Assembly (NCBI GenBank): GCA_902729315.2
Contig: LR746268.1
Coordinates: forward strand, 8,105,501 to 8,169,500
From: Spirodela intermedia
Taxonomy: Eukaryota > Streptophyta > Magnoliopsida > Alismatales > Araceae
DNA: 64,000 nt
Reading direction: 5' to 3'
Of the stretch, positions 1 through 14,290 are shown in pieces. The notes beneath the pieces are model-generated. The model was not told the DNA's origin. It did not search any database and saw only the letters and a list, made by a program, of their open reading frames with translations. The position numbers were made by a program, and so were the translations under genes. How positions within the stretch are numbered: the first letter of the stretch is position 1; every line of letters starts with the position of its first letter.

Positions 1-2640
1 TTGCATAGTACACTTTTTATAATCATTTTTAACATTTAAATAGACAATGTTTAAAAAGAAACCAATTAAAAAAGTGGAAATGACCGTAACTGGAGTATGA
101 TAATGGGTCACAAAATATTATGTTTAGGCAACTTTTAACAGAAGGGTACCTTCCAGATGAACCTTCTGTTATGTATCTTCTCTTTTCATTGTCCCTACCA
201 TTCTTTGCTCTATCAAGACGCAATTCTTTGAGCATAGATGAAGCTGCAAAATCAATCTCACCACCGCTGTTTTCATTTAATTACTGTCAACATTTCCACC
301 ACGTACTTTACGTCCGACAAACAGAAAGTGTAGGACAGCATTGAGTTTCAATTTAGTGAAATTGTTATCACTTTAGATAAATCAAATTTAACGAAAAACG
401 CAAGGAAAATAATTAGAAAAAATTATGGAAATGATGCGCGACCTTCTATTTGATGGTTGATCCTCTTCGTGCGCTGTAATCCGAAATCCTGTGGAAATGG
501 ATGAAATTACCATCGGTCGCAGATCAGTATGGACACCTATTTTGGCCTGAGTATTGCCACCTATTTGATGGTTGATCCTCTTCGTGTACTGCTCATCACG
601 ATTGAATAGAACTATGGATAAGATATCTGTAACCAAATGGTCGCCCACAAGAAGTTATCAAAAATTTCTGATACGCACGAGTTTCTAATATACGTCAACC
701 GAAAGTTTTTAAACTAAAATGCCCTAGAAACCATTGAAATCAGCCTTGGACAGACATATATCCAGCTAGTTTACTGACCAAATGACCCAGAGGACAGACA
801 AAATTGTTCATACACTCACATGCATCCTTACCAGATTCTAAGGATTATGACAGACGACTCGATGTTTTACTGAGTTATAACAGTCATCCAAAATCATGTC
901 GAAATCGGGGATATATTATATGCGAATTATGAGAAATGTAAATCTTTCTGATCACGACCATCTCAGCATCTGAGAGCTGGAAATCAACTCTTAGCGTTCA
1001 CTGCCTAAGAGAGGAGTCGGGGCGGCAACCTTTATGAATGGGTCAACTGTTTACGTTTTATTTTTCATTGATTTGTATGTATTTCATTCTGCCTTTTACA
1101 ATTTTAAATATCATGCCATATTGCATCCTTGACCATGAGGAAGCATGAAATAAAAATGACCACAAACCACCATACTTGAGCTTAGCCTCTTTTTAGATAT
1201 TGTCGTTTCTTGAAAAATAATTATTAATGAAATGGGCCTGACGGCACGAGGTAGAAGTTTCCGAGGCATCGTGTCTTTCTTCGGAGGCTAGATATACCGT
1301 CTATTCCTAGGGTTGATATTAATTTGATATGCGGAAGAAGCAATCTCCCGCTAAGATTTGTATGAGTCCGAATCTCCGATGAATAATTAACAATAGGACG
1401 CCTCAGCTACACCGAAAAATGGTCAACATTTTAACTTTTGCTTGTTGCAGTGTCCTTATCAATTCGTCTTAATAAACCTAGGTATGTGAATGCGTAAAAG
1501 CAGCATGTATTAAACATGCAATAAGCTATCAATCTGGAGAAGTTCTGCGAGAAAGGGACAAAAAATAAGAATAAATAAATAATATCAATAAAAATGCCTA
1601 TTCGTGGGCTCATAACACGAAACGCATCCCCAAATAAGATACCGATGAAATTGTGTGTGATAGGATCCGGATAGAAATTTTATGCTGAGAAGTGCACAGT
1701 ATAGAGTTTGAAAAAAAAGAACGAAATTGAAAATAATTATCTCGTTTATTCAGATTAAATTAGTGATCAAAGTAATTATGTTTTTTAATAGAACCTGAAC
1801 AAAGCGGCAGCGGAAGGCAGGACGCTTTTCTGGATCCCTGGCCTCGGCAAGAATTCTTTTGTGTAACAAAATATCTCCAGGCTTGTCCTTCATATCCAAT
1901 ATGTACCTGCACAAGATGAATCAATATGACAACTAAGCTTGCTGACTGAAATATATCATCCTACAACTACCAAGAATGTCACTAAATAAATTGAAATAGT
2001 GAAAGAGCAGGAACACAATCGACAATGAAAACGATAGCGAAGACTTCACAGGAAGGCAAAAGTTACGCAGTATATATATATATATATCTTGAGTTGAGGA
2101 CACAAATGATGTGGAACATAATGATAATAGCAATCTCACAGGTATACAAAAAAATAAAGTTCAAGCACCTACTGAGCATAAAGAAATTAAGATCGAGGCC
2201 TTGGCAGCAAATTCAACTTAATCCAGTACGTATCCAATTCCTTTCACGACGCAGCAATCCAGTTTCCGTTCGACAATTGCATCATCCACCCCATGGCAGT
2301 TTAGTTATCGTACGGACAAATCAAGTCATAATGAACAGTAAGGAGTCAGTCAAATCACCGTTCAAATAGCCTTAGAAACAAATTTAACATGATCCACAAC
2401 GTCCAACTCCATTCACGAACTACGACAAAACAATGCCACAGTAATCCAGTTCATCCAGTCCCCTTTTTAAAACCTAACATGATCGACGCCAAGAAAACCA
2501 AGTTACCATTCAAAAAAATTACGAGGAAGAAACCGAAGAAACTGAAAATCAAGTTGTCGACGCGAATCTAAAACTCAAGAAGTATAATGAAGGATAAATC
2601 ACAGACAAACGACGATATATAAACAAAAAGAAAAACACAT
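1..2640. other. AT-rich non-genic stretch
   Basis: No coding region, RNA gene or transposon domain can be supported here. Open frames are short, lack splice context and resemble no family I know. If the kinase exon at 2649-2830 belongs to a living gene, this would be its first intron, with the remaining exons beyond the left edge of the window. Confidence 0.5.
446..586 (+). repeat. pair of 26-bp direct repeats
   Basis: The same 26 bases, beginning CTATTTGATGG and ending CTCTTCGTG, occur at 446-471 and 561-586, 115 bp apart. Flanks do not extend the match. It may be a small local duplication; no element boundary is visible. Confidence 0.7.
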
Positions 2641-2648
2641 CGATGCAC

Positions 2649-2830
2649 CTGGCCGGCAGGCGGTCGAAGTGGGCCTCAAGCTCGTCCGCTAAGTCGGGAT
2701 TGTAGATCGCATGTACACTGCCATCGGCGGCAAGCCTGCTGTAGATCCGTTTCGCAATTGCCTTGGGACAAAAGCTTCTGCGATGACCTGGAGTCGAGGC
2801 GCTCTCTCCCACCTCTTCATTAAGCTCCAT
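2649..2830 (-). CDS. first exon of an ACT-domain Raf-like protein kinase (orphan exon)
   Basis: The minus strand starts ATG at 2830 and encodes about 60 residues beginning MELNEEVGES, continuing through a stretch like AIYNPDLADELEAHFDRLPA and ending at a possible AG|GTGCAT donor. From memory, plant STY8/STY17/STY46-type ACT Raf-like kinases begin with this kind of sequence: an MDLNEGVGES-like start, then an acidic helix before HFxRLPxRY, where the ACT region follows. No later exon (ACT, kinase motifs) is visible between 1 and 2640. The gene therefore either has a first intron running off the window or is a truncated copy. A TATA-like motif lies just upstream. The family call rests on about 20 informative residues. 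Confidence 0.5.
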
Positions 2831-2865
2831 CACTGGTTATGCTTCGGTCTCTCGGTCATACGTCT

Positions 2866-2881
2866 TCACTTTTATTTATAG
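2866..2881 (-). promoter_or_regulatory. TATA-like box of the kinase exon
   Basis: The minus strand reads CTATAAATAAAAG about 40-50 bp upstream of the ATG at 2830. A (GA)n tract follows further upstream. Position fits a core promoter with a very short leader. Confidence 0.45.
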
Positions 2882-2910
2882 TGGCGGGGGAGGCGGGGGA
2901 GGCGGGAGCG

Positions 2911-2913
<3 letters not shown>

Positions 2914-2961
<48 letters not shown>
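2914..2961 (+). repeat. (GA)n microsatellite
   Basis: About 24 GA units, preceded by a G-rich GGCGGGGGA repeat at 2883-2910. It lies upstream of the kinase exon promoter. Confidence 0.95.
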
Positions 2962-2965
<4 letters not shown>

Positions 2966-3298
2966 ATCGGCTGGCGGGAAGTGGGAATCCGTAACCGTTG
3001 GAAGAATCTCGCGCGCAGGAGTGGGAGTCAAATTCGAGGACGTGACGTGTCAGGATCGTGCTTCGTAACTGAACGCTCTTGAATTTCCGAATGTGTTCTT
3101 GGAATGCATTCTGAATGATCACCGTCCAATCATACGATCACATGAAAACATCGTTCACATACCGTCAGATCAATGCTCCCTTGCAAAGTATATCCCACTG
3201 GACTGTTCACCCAGGCCCGGGTCCCACTAAAACCCCAATGGCGCCTATTACATCGTGCATTTATTCAGAACAGTCTTTATGACGATAGAGTTACTCCA

Positions 3299-5202
<1,904 letters not shown>

Positions 5203-5460
5203 GGCTGCTAGGAGGAAGGAACAAAAAGAGCGTCGGAAGGAGGGCAACACGAGCCGGGTCTGTCTCTCTGTCTCTCTCTCTCCTTTCTCCCTTAGGGATA
5301 AGATAGCCCTCTACCTCTCTCTTTCTCTCTCTACTGCTACTCCTGTTTTCAGGGGTGGGCGGGGACCTAAGAGCCGGTGTGGTGATGCCGGTGCGAAGGA
5401 GATGTAGCAACGTGGCCCTGTCGTTATGTCCGCGGCGACGCGTCACCTGAGATGCCATAG
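5203..5460 (-). promoter_or_regulatory. 5' leader and proximal promoter of SDC
   Basis: Homologous, base for base over much of its length, to 22500-22779 upstream of the truncated copy. Shared blocks include GGTGACGCGTCG, AGGGCCAC and the GA-rich leader. Where the other copy has TATATAAC this one reads ACATAACG (5421-5432, minus strand), so no good TATA box is left. Confidence 0.6.
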
Positions 5461-6586
5461 CCAGACGCTCGACGCGTTAATGGACGGTTCTATTTTCTCG
5501 AAGTCTGATGATTTTTACGCATGAGCTCAGTCAGCTGTAGGGTTGGCTTACTGTGGTGGTTAGCATGGTCCAATCCCATCCCCGTCAATGAACACGTGGC
5601 CCTTACGTGGAGCGATGAAATGGTGGGACGTTGGAGGCTCTTGCCCGCGTAGACTCTGACTGAGTTCCTTATCTGCACGTGTCCCGTTGAAATATCTTAT
5701 GGGCCCCAGAAAAATCCCATACCCGAAATCTCATCCACAGCAGCCGGCCCTCTCTCTCTCTCTCTACAGCGCCCCTCTTTCTCTCTCCCCTCTCCCTCTC
5801 AGCCAGAAGACAGACGTAGCTGACTGAGTAGGCACCGGCCTACGTCAATATCATTAAAAGCGTGGACAACGAAGCAACCGTCCGATTCATGTATGGGCTT
5901 CTGAGTTACAGGCCCTCGACTAAATGGGCCCAGCCCATGTTCGGGGAAAAGCCCGTATTTTGGTCCCATGGACGATCTGACGATCGGGGCAGGGGCTGGG
6001 AACTAATAGGCCCAACCCCGACTGATCCATGCAAACTAACTCTTATAAAAACAATGTATATACAATAAATATATTTTTATAAATAATAAAATAACTTAAT
6101 TTCTATCTAAGTTGATTCGTAGCTGTCCACGTCCTCGCAAAAGCTGTCAGATATTATTCCAGCTGTGATGTCGACCAAGTCTCATACAGAGAGGGCTGTG
6201 TTCTCATATAATCGCACTATTAATCGGGTTCCCTCGAGATTTCCGACCGAATTCACTTCGCACTTCAGCATTCATTTAGCTATCCACATGTCTCTCTCTC
6301 TCTCTCTCTCTATCTACATATCTATCTCTCTCTCTCCTTATCTATTTATACATCTTTCCTTAAATCTATTATTGGTGGTGTTGCTCATCATGTCTAACTC
6401 ATTCAGGAGATGTGCGAGGAGCCTTCTCCAGTCTTACCTATTTAGGTGATGGTTGAAACCATAACCTCTGAGGTATGCGAACTTAACTACAAGTAGGTCG
6501 AGATATCTCCTTTTGAGAGTTAGTTACCTTTTTCATTTTTCTATAAATAGGGTATATATTTCTTCTTTTTTAAGTACCACTGACGA

Positions 6587-6641
<55 letters not shown>

Positions 6642-7067
6642 GATTATATTTTCTTTCTCCATCAACTCTTTTACTCTTTCTCGGTCTCTTATCTTCCTTT
6701 TATTACAGGTAAAGTCTTTATAAAAAGAAATAAGAGTCAATTACTGACTCTCTAGTATGTGGGTTGTCTAGAAGCATTGAGACATGGATTATAAGTATTT
6801 GATGAAGTGTTGTTATCATCATAATTATTGATAGCTTGATGATTTTTCTTCTATTTGTTTTCAATAATACCTAGAAATTGAATTTCTATTGTTATTATGA
6901 TTATATGTTTGCATATTTATTCCTATGACCGCATCACTCACAAACATGGTGGAGATTGAATGGAGTTAAAGATAACTAGACATCGCCGTCGTGTGATTAT
7001 ACTGCGGGTCGTTTTTCAATAAGAGTGAAATCAACCATTTCAGTGTCCGTCGCAGCTCAGATTCATT
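5461..7067. other. intergenic spacer with microsatellites
   Basis: No gene found. Contains several GGCCCA/TGGGCC (site II-like) motifs at 5700-6015 and CT tracts at 6293-6312 and 6592-6637. From 6020 it becomes AT-rich. This interval has no counterpart beside the duplicated SDC copy. Confidence 0.5.
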
Positions 7068-7313
7068 TATTCAGAACAGAATGCCTCCGCTGCTGGCTTT
7101 GAATGTGAACCAGGTAAGCGCAGTTCTCGCGGCCCACCTCCGCTGCGATGCACGGCGGAGAAATCTCGCCGCTGCGGGACCAAACAGAGGGCCGCCGCAC
7201 CAGCTCTTCGACGGAGATGCAGAGCTTCTCGACGGTCACGTTGGGCATCGCGACAACGTGGGTGATGTTGACATGGAAGACGAGCTGCCAATTGCAAACG
7301 AACTCCTTTCTTG
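7068..7313 (-). pseudogene. fragment of SDC exon 5 (C-terminal end)
   Basis: The minus strand encodes a diverged version of the SDC C-terminus: [12 protein letters not shown], then [18 protein letters not shown], matching 3299-3500 of the intact gene. Near the end the normal stop is replaced and the frame reads on about 14 residues to a TGA in the former 3' UTR. The motif TTATTCAGAACAG just after the stop of the intact gene is also present at 7068-7080. It has no upstream exons. On its inner side it abuts what looks like a Copia LTR. Confidence 0.85.
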
Positions 7314-8160
7314 TGTGCTCTGTTCTTAGTGGATCTCTCTCCCTCTCCACTCTCTTGCAGTGAGATTTTTTCGTCTACTCTTGCAGGTATCACGAAGGAG
7401 ATCAGCTGGAGATATCTGTTCTCTCAGAGATACTTGAGGAAGGGGCTCGGCTGTTCCTGAAAGAACAAGGATCTGTCATTGGCTGAATTTCTGAAACGAT
7501 AACATAGTTTATTTCTCACCGTCATAGTTGGTTGTTACTACTTGCTCTCATTTCTTCTGTCACTTGTATATATATACCGAATTTACAACAAGTGGTATCA
7601 GAGCGTGGTTAAGGGAAGAAAATGACAAGCACTTCTTCTTCAAGATTTGACATTGAAAAATATGATGGAACATGTAATTTAAACATATGGTGGTGAATGG
7701 TGAAAGATATGATTTTTCAGCAAGATCTTGGCAATTTATATGGAAGACAAAAGACACATGAATCAACCAGTGATTATGTTTTGAAAAAAATAGAAAATAA
7801 AGTGACTAATGCTTTCAAATTGTGCCTTTGCAGATGTTGTTTTATATCATATTTTAGATGTTGATTCACCTGCTGATATTTGAGAAAAATTTGAAATTCA
7901 ATTTAATTCAAAATCATTGATGAATAAACTATTTCCTAAATACAAATTATATGGGCTAAAGATGGTAGAAAGCTCTGATCTTGCAACACATATAGATGGT
8001 TTCAATCAGATCATAAATGATCTATTAAGATCAGAAGTCAAAGTTGAAACTAAAGATAAAGCATTATATATTCTTTGTTATATCACGAACTTAATGAAAA
8101 GACTGATTCAGGACGTCGGGAAGATGCATTCTCCCTCCACCGCCGGTGCTATGAGATAAT
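7314..8160 (+). mobile_element. 5' relic of a Copia LTR retrotransposon (LTR end, PBS, gag)
   Basis: A canonical initiator-Met tRNA primer-binding site, TGGTATCAGAGC, lies at about 7592-7603, directly after a stretch ending TTTACAACA that fits an LTR 3' end. Downstream, a broken gag frame starts ATGACAAGC at 7622 and shows FDIEKYDG, then after stops LMNKLFPKYKLYGLKM and FNQIINDLL, typical of Copia gag (UBN2-type). Several stops and the absence of protease and RT mark it as dead and truncated. The left LTR boundary is uncertain. Confidence 0.75.
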
Positions 8161-8594
8161 AATTGATTCTCAAGGGTGAATCTGGGATGTTTCTGTACTC
8201 ACAGTCACTCCATCTTCGTGCGTATATGATCTCTCTCTCTACAATTCTTTTTTCTGTCCCTGTCAGAGTACCTTTTCAAGATGAAAATCTGTGTCTTTGA
8301 CAGGTAAAGATGGGTCTTGTTGATGGACTCGACGAAGATTTTGTCTAGGGGTTTCCGGATGATCTTGCGAGAATATAGTAAAACTAATCTCTCTCTCTCT
8401 CTCTTCTTCTCCACGTAGATTAGTTTTTAAGAAAAACAGAGCTAAGAACGGGGTCTCCAGAACTGCATTTGAGCATCGATCGACTATACTTGGATTGAAA
8501 TCGGAGATCTTGGGAACGATTTACTTGAACACATTCTTCAAAAGAAAATCTTTATTCGAGGACATAGAATCCATGCAGTGGAGCGTCATCCCGG
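8161..8594. other. non-genic stretch
   Basis: No recognisable feature apart from short CT runs at 8226-8240 and 8388-8405. It may contain further transposon debris. Confidence 0.4.
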
Positions 8595-9485
8595 TTAACA
8601 TCGGGGGGGAACACTATAGCAGGAGTCAGGAACAGGGTAGACGACGGGTGGAGAGGGCATATCAGGAGAAGCTCCTCCTCCTGCTCTGTTTCCTCCGATG
8701 ACGGCTAGGATCCTCTCCTCCTCGATCGCGTGGAGGATGCCCTCCAGTTCTTCCTCGCGCCCGCATAGTCGCTCAATTTGAACCTCGAAGACGGACTCCG
8801 TGAGCAGGGCGTCCACGCCGGCTTTGTGCGCCGCGCAGCCCTCCAGCTTCACGCCGACAGTCTCGGCGAGCCGGGCCAGGCCGAGGTAGAACCCTCCACA
8901 TACCCTGGCGAGGTACTTGACGTCGACGACCCTGCCGAGTGTCGCCCCTACCAGCTGGACAAACCGGGGAGCGTCGGCGGTAACGGCGGCCCGGTGAGGA
9001 GCTTCACCATGTACGCCACGTCGTAAAGCCCCTGGAACGTCACCCACCGGGGCATCGCCGCAGTCGGAGAGGACCTCCGAGTGGACCCCCTCTCTTCGGG
9101 TCCTGCCCAAATCCACGTCGCTCCTTTTCAGCAGCTCCACCGAGGCCTCCGATGGCGCATCCGACGCAGAGGCAACGTCGAAGTCGCGGAAGCTTATCTG
9201 CCAGGTCCGGCGCCGCCCGCCGTCGCTGAAGAAGGAGAGCCCGAGCTGGATGAGCTTCAGATTGTGGAGATTGTGCCTGACGTCTTAGTAGCGCTCGCGG
9301 GGGGACGCGAACGGCCGGGTCTGGTGGAGGAACCCGGGGAACTCAGTGTCCAGCGCCGCGCAGGTGGCCGAGTCGAACGCTTCCAGTATCCGGGGCAGCT
9401 CCGTCCTCATATTCCACTCCCACACCTCCCTCACCTCCTCCAGCGCCGTCACCACCGCCGCGCTGTGTCCTCCGCCTGCTTGCAT
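8595..9485 (-). pseudogene. CAF1-type mRNA deadenylase (CCR4-NOT), disrupted
   Basis: CAF1 is the DEDD-family poly(A) nuclease of the CCR4-NOT complex. Reading minus from 9485, the frame gives REVWEWNMRTELPRILEAF and DTEFPGF (first catalytic Asp/Glu), then a TAA stop at 9285-9287 in an RERY*DVRHNL context where the family continues. The same frame goes on with NLKLIQLGLSFFSD and VELLKRSDVDLG. Between about 9054 and 8965 the family sequence (WVTFQGLYDVAYMVKLLTG, with the second catalytic Asp) is found only in another frame. The original frame then resumes with VVDVKYLARVC and HKAGVDALLT (catalytic His and Asp). One stop plus a compensating pair of frameshifts argue for a pseudogene. The gene is intronless, as plant CAF1 genes usually are. 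Confidence 0.82.
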
Positions 9486-9648
9486 CTCTCTCTCTCTCTC
9501 TCTTTCTCGCAGTCCTGCTGCTCCCGCCAGCCAAGTTCCCGTTTCCTTTCCGCCCTTCCGGAGATCGATAATACTGAGTGGGGAGCAGATGGGGATGGAG
9601 GGGCACCTATCTTACAGCGGGTGGCCGGCGGCTCCACCATTTCGGTCC

Positions 9649-10545
9649 ATTATTCTTCCGGCCCACCCGCAGAGCCCCCTGCTCTCCTTTTCACCGTCGG
9701 CCTAGAGACTCAACCCTCTACTGCTCAAACTAAATGTCTGCAATGTCTTGCTTTGATATAATTTAATCTCTATGTTTTCTTCCTCGCTTTGTATTTCTCT
9801 TCACTGTTTCTCTTGTCACGTAGGTGCAGACAACGGAATTAGAAGACTACTTCGAGTTTAATCTCTATGTTTTCTTCTTCACTTTTTACTTCTCTTCTAT
9901 GTTTCATGCTGCTTCATAACATTATTTATGCATTCATAATTTGGAACATGTTCTAGAGAATGAAATTTGAATTTTTCGGTGAAAAACTAATAAATAAGAT
10001 TAATAAATATAAAGTTCGGATGTTAGTACAAAGGAAAACAGAATTATCTTTCATAAAAATAAAGGAAAATTTTCAAAAAGATTAATTTTTCCACCTAGGT
10101 TAGTAGATTTTTCCCATGAGGACAGCATGATCGATAAACATTTCTCGTGTAATTCGTTGCTTATATGACTTTTCTCCATCTTTCTTTTACTTATAGATAG
10201 TTACTCAAGTAATTGACTTCTCCTCATGAAAATTTTAACTAAAATACAGATCTAGCTAGGACTTTACTTATTCTTACTTATAGATTCCTCTTGATTAAGT
10301 TGGTTCAAGATCTACCTTGTTTGCGTACTTAATTGTTACCACCGCTGCCCATACTGAACGTTGGAGTTTTGGCACAGGAAACTTGGCATTGCTTAAGCTG
10401 TGAATTTAAATAGGTAGTCAGAATCTGGTCAGGTTGGTAAAATAAACCCATTACTCTTCAGGCCCACCTAGAGAGCCCTAATTCCTTTCTCTCACCGTCT
10501 ACCTAGAGAGCCACCCCTTGTCTGCTTAGACCAGAACAATGTCCA
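9649..10545 (+). repeat. direct repeat of ~90 bp, copies 0.8 kb apart
   Basis: 9649-9735 and 10449-10545 share TTCTTCCGGCCCACC/CTCTTCAGGCCCACC, AGAGCCC, TCACCGTC and CCTAGAGA in the same order at roughly 75-80 percent identity by eye. They could be ends of a small element or a local duplication; no TG...CA termini are evident. Confidence 0.55.
9763..9897 (+). repeat. two-copy tandem repeat (~94-bp period)
   Basis: TTTAATCTCTATGTTTTCTT starts at 9763 and again at 9857, each followed by a CT-rich stretch ending TTCTCTTC. About 40 bp per copy is well conserved. Confidence 0.75.
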
Positions 10546-10779
10546 TTGAAAGATTGTTAGTAGTGAGAAAATTTATTATGGTTCAGTCTTCTTAGTCAAT
10601 GAGTGTGACAAAATATTGAATCGTCTTTCCCAATGTGTATGTTTTGTCTCTAGAAATAATCATGATAGTTTCTTGTAGAACTATCTACTACCTTAGGTTT
10701 ATCTTAAAATGCAATAACTTGAAATTTTTAGAATAATGTTAGGATCACAAATTAACAGATTAATTTTTTCGTGCTAGGA

Positions 10780-11095
10780 CCTCTCAAAAAAATGTTATGT
10801 AGAGAAATAATAGAACACTTATAGAAGTTTCAACTATCATGTTAGCAAATCATAATTTGCCTAAATATTTTTGAGAGAGGTAATAAATAATATACGTTAT
10901 ATCAGGAATAGAGTTATGAGTTATTCGAAGAAATAAATAATAATGATCTATTTTTATTAAAAGTTTGATATAAATACTTTGTAAATAATATGGAGCAAAA
11001 AAGGAAGTTTGATTCTAGAACTGATGAAGGGATTTTTTTAGGATATTATGAAAACTTGAGCTTTTAGAGTATACAATAAAAGGACATTACTCAAG
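10780..11095 (+). mobile_element. Copia polyprotein relic (integrase to RT linker)
   Basis: Conceptual translation with stops gives RTMLCREII, then YELFEEI, and finally KFDSRTDEGIFLGYYENLSF followed by VYNKRT. This is the order of the integrase C-terminal part of Copia pol (RTMLxEN..., PYEL, KFDxRSDEGIFLGYS, RVYNKRT). Several in-frame stops show decay. It is on the same strand as the 5' Copia relic at 7.3-8.2 kb but need not be the same element. Confidence 0.75.
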
Positions 11096-13962
11096 CAAAT
11101 GATAAACATGATAAATTTTTAGGAAAAGTAGAAATACGGCCTCATTGTGGATTGTGGAGAATTATCAGTTATTCAATTTCCTAAAATTTCAAAAATCATG
11201 ATGCAACACTCCCTAAGCTCGAGGAAAATTAGGATGAAAGATAGTTTTCAAATAATGGAAATGTGTAAGGCAGGTGGTAGGAAATGAGTTTACACTTCAT
11301 ATAGATTGAAAAGTGCAGAATGCTTGACTACTTTACTATCTTAAATTTAATAAGCAAATTTGGAGGAAGATTTTAAAGAACGAAAATTTTATTTTTTCAT
11401 GAAAAATAAGAATAAATTCAATCAAGAAATGTAAAGTGTGGATGTTATTACCTATGAAAATATAATTATATTTCGTAAATGTACATATTTTTATTTAAAA
11501 ATATTAAATAAGGACGAGAAAAGTTGTTAGGAATTAGGTTAAGTGAGAATCACAAGGATACACTCAAATAGAGGAACAAGTGGATGCAACATAAGCACCG
11601 GTGCCTATTACAAGACCATCATTTTATATTAATTTATTGTGAAAAATGATTTCTCAATGATGAAATTGAGAGACAAATGTATGTGGGTCAAACTATTAGT
11701 CCTATAAGTTAAGAACATCCTAATTATGCTCTAAAACTATTTAAAACCTTTTACGGTCATAAAAATGATTAATGATTGTCTCTTAGTCGCTGTATGAAGA
11801 GATGCCAAAATTAATGTTCATAAAACTTATTCACAATAAGCTGAATCAAGTTGCTACAACGGGTTCAAGTAAAAATCTATAGAGAAGATAATAAATATGA
11901 TGATAATTTCTCTTAATTTAAGTAATAAAAATAGAAATAAAGAAAATAGTATACAGAGGGAGAAGAGGTGATATTCTATACTTGATCAACTACAACCAGC
12001 TTTGGCCCCCCCTTATTTGCATCTAGTCCCAAGTATGTAATAGTTTATAGCTTGAGGCTTTACGAAACATTTAAGACAACTGAAGAGTCCACATATAGCA
12101 AAGAAACAAGGGGAGGAGAGAGAGAAGGAGAGAGAGAGTCGTGAAGAGAGAAAAGAGGAAAAGACAAAGAAATGACTCAACGGTGGGCTGCACCACTTGC
12201 ATAGAAACGAACCACATGTATAAGTAAAACTAGATAAAATCAATTGTGAAAACAAGAAGACTAAGGGCTGGAAATGGGTATGGAATCAATTCAATGACAA
12301 GATATTACAAAAATAAAATTAAAATGGATTAAAACTAAAATATTCATTCATTTGCCTCTTCCCCTTTGAACTATGGGGATGAGGCTTATGAACGAATTTT
12401 AAATATAGGTGAACGGATGAGATTTTTATGTTTAATATTATTTATAAATGACAATAGAATTAGTCCAAGTTTGAAAATGTAAAAAATCACATGGAATATG
12501 GACAAAAAAAATTTAATTTCCTCCTTTGGCACTAGGGGCAGGTGGACAAAGGAATTTGATCAAAATCACAATTAAAAAACGTATAAACCAATCATTCCTC
12601 AATACATCTTCCTATCTACTAAATGGATTGAGAAAACCAATTCAAAATGAAGTAACATCAGTTTTTTATCATTAAACAACATATTTTTAAGAGCTTAGTG
12701 AAGAACCTGAACAATATTGTATGTTATCACCTAGTGGAAGGAGGAAGAAACGATCTATTTTTTCATTATTAATCACAAAAATAAAAATAAATTAGATTTA
12801 GAATCAATAATGGATGTTAATAATCAATTTGTTTCAAAGTAAATTTATTTTTAGTGAGAATCAGATTATGTTTCTCCACCCTGTCTACCTCTCTAGTGCC
12901 ATTGATCTCTTTCCTCCAATAAATTTAAATAATATGATCCAATGAACCTATTAATGGGGTTCATTAAAGAGCTTTGTTAAAGGCCTAAGAATGCCACTAG
13001 AAATCAACACATTTTGAAAATAGTTTGACGAATTTCAAAAAAAATTAGGAAAAATTATTATGTTTGACATAATGAACTCCACCTAATAAAATTCAGATTT
13101 TAATCCAAATTATGATAAAGTTAAAGGAAAATATGTCAATTAAAGTATATTAATATCTAATCAGGGAGTATTTAAAAAATAAACATACTATAAAAGTATG
13201 TAAAAATCATAGATTATGTATTTTGCGTAATATGTGTTACTTTATTTCACATTAAATCTATATTTTTTTATCGTGGATTAGTAGATCAAAAATATTAACT
13301 ATCTATTAGTTATCATATCAAAAATTTTGTATTACCACACTCTCCATAAAGTATTATTAGTTCCTTAAAAATGTAAATAGAAAATAATTTAGGATTCATT
13401 GTGAGCAAAAGCCCAATATTTCAATACGAAAATGGTTTTTGATGGAAGTACTTCGCTCAAACATGCCTTAAATTCTCATAACAAGCTTTAAGGATGGAGT
13501 TTACCTCTATTGTTTAAACCCTCCTCAAAATGACATTTAAATTTTCACATTCCTTTCTTGTATATAATCAACCTTGATAACCAAAAAATATTAGCCACTG
13601 AATGTTTGAGAATTTCTACATGCCACAAGGATTAATGATACTCTATGATGGGTACAAGTAAGTATTTCCTCATGATTTTTGTATCTTACGGAGGAGAGGG
13701 TTCATGATCCCTTCCACGCCTGATGATTTGCCGCGCACCTAGTGAGCTGTAAGAGCCGCCCTTGCGTGTCCTGCTTGGAGTAGCGAATCCCATTCCCATC
13801 CATGCAGACGTGGCTTGCGTTGCCTGTCGTTGAAACTTGTTGTCCACTTAAATGCTCATTAACTTCGGTTTCTGCATGATCTATACCTGTAGAAGACATC
13901 CCATGGGCCCGACCCTTCTTCCCGTGGCTGATCGTCCTGAGCTCTGTGGACACACTAGACAG

Positions 13963-13968
<6 letters not shown>
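11096..13968. other. AT-rich intergenic DNA
   Basis: No gene recognised. The first kilobase probably still belongs to degraded Copia pol or LTR sequence. Frames are short and riddled with stops. A GC-richer segment begins at about 13690. Confidence 0.5.
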
Positions 13969-14041
<73 letters not shown>

Positions 14042-14047
14042 CCCCTC
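13969..14047 (+). repeat. (CT)n microsatellite with CCCT interruptions
   Basis: About 79 bp of CT with occasional CCCT, upstream of VTL. Confidence 0.95.
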
Positions 14048-14290
14048 TCTCCCTATCTCCCATCAGAGAGACCGGCATCGCCGTTGGAGGGAATAGATTA
14101 ACGAGCTGGCGAGACGCCGTCATGGGGAATAACCGAACCAGATTAATGATCCGTGAGTGGGAGAGAGAAACGCCTTTGGGGGATCACATACCTCCATACT
14201 TCTGGCGGATAACGAGAATTATTAATCCGTGGGTGGTCGTCGTGCGGAACGCATATACTGCCTCAACGCCCAATGCGATCCGATGTTACT

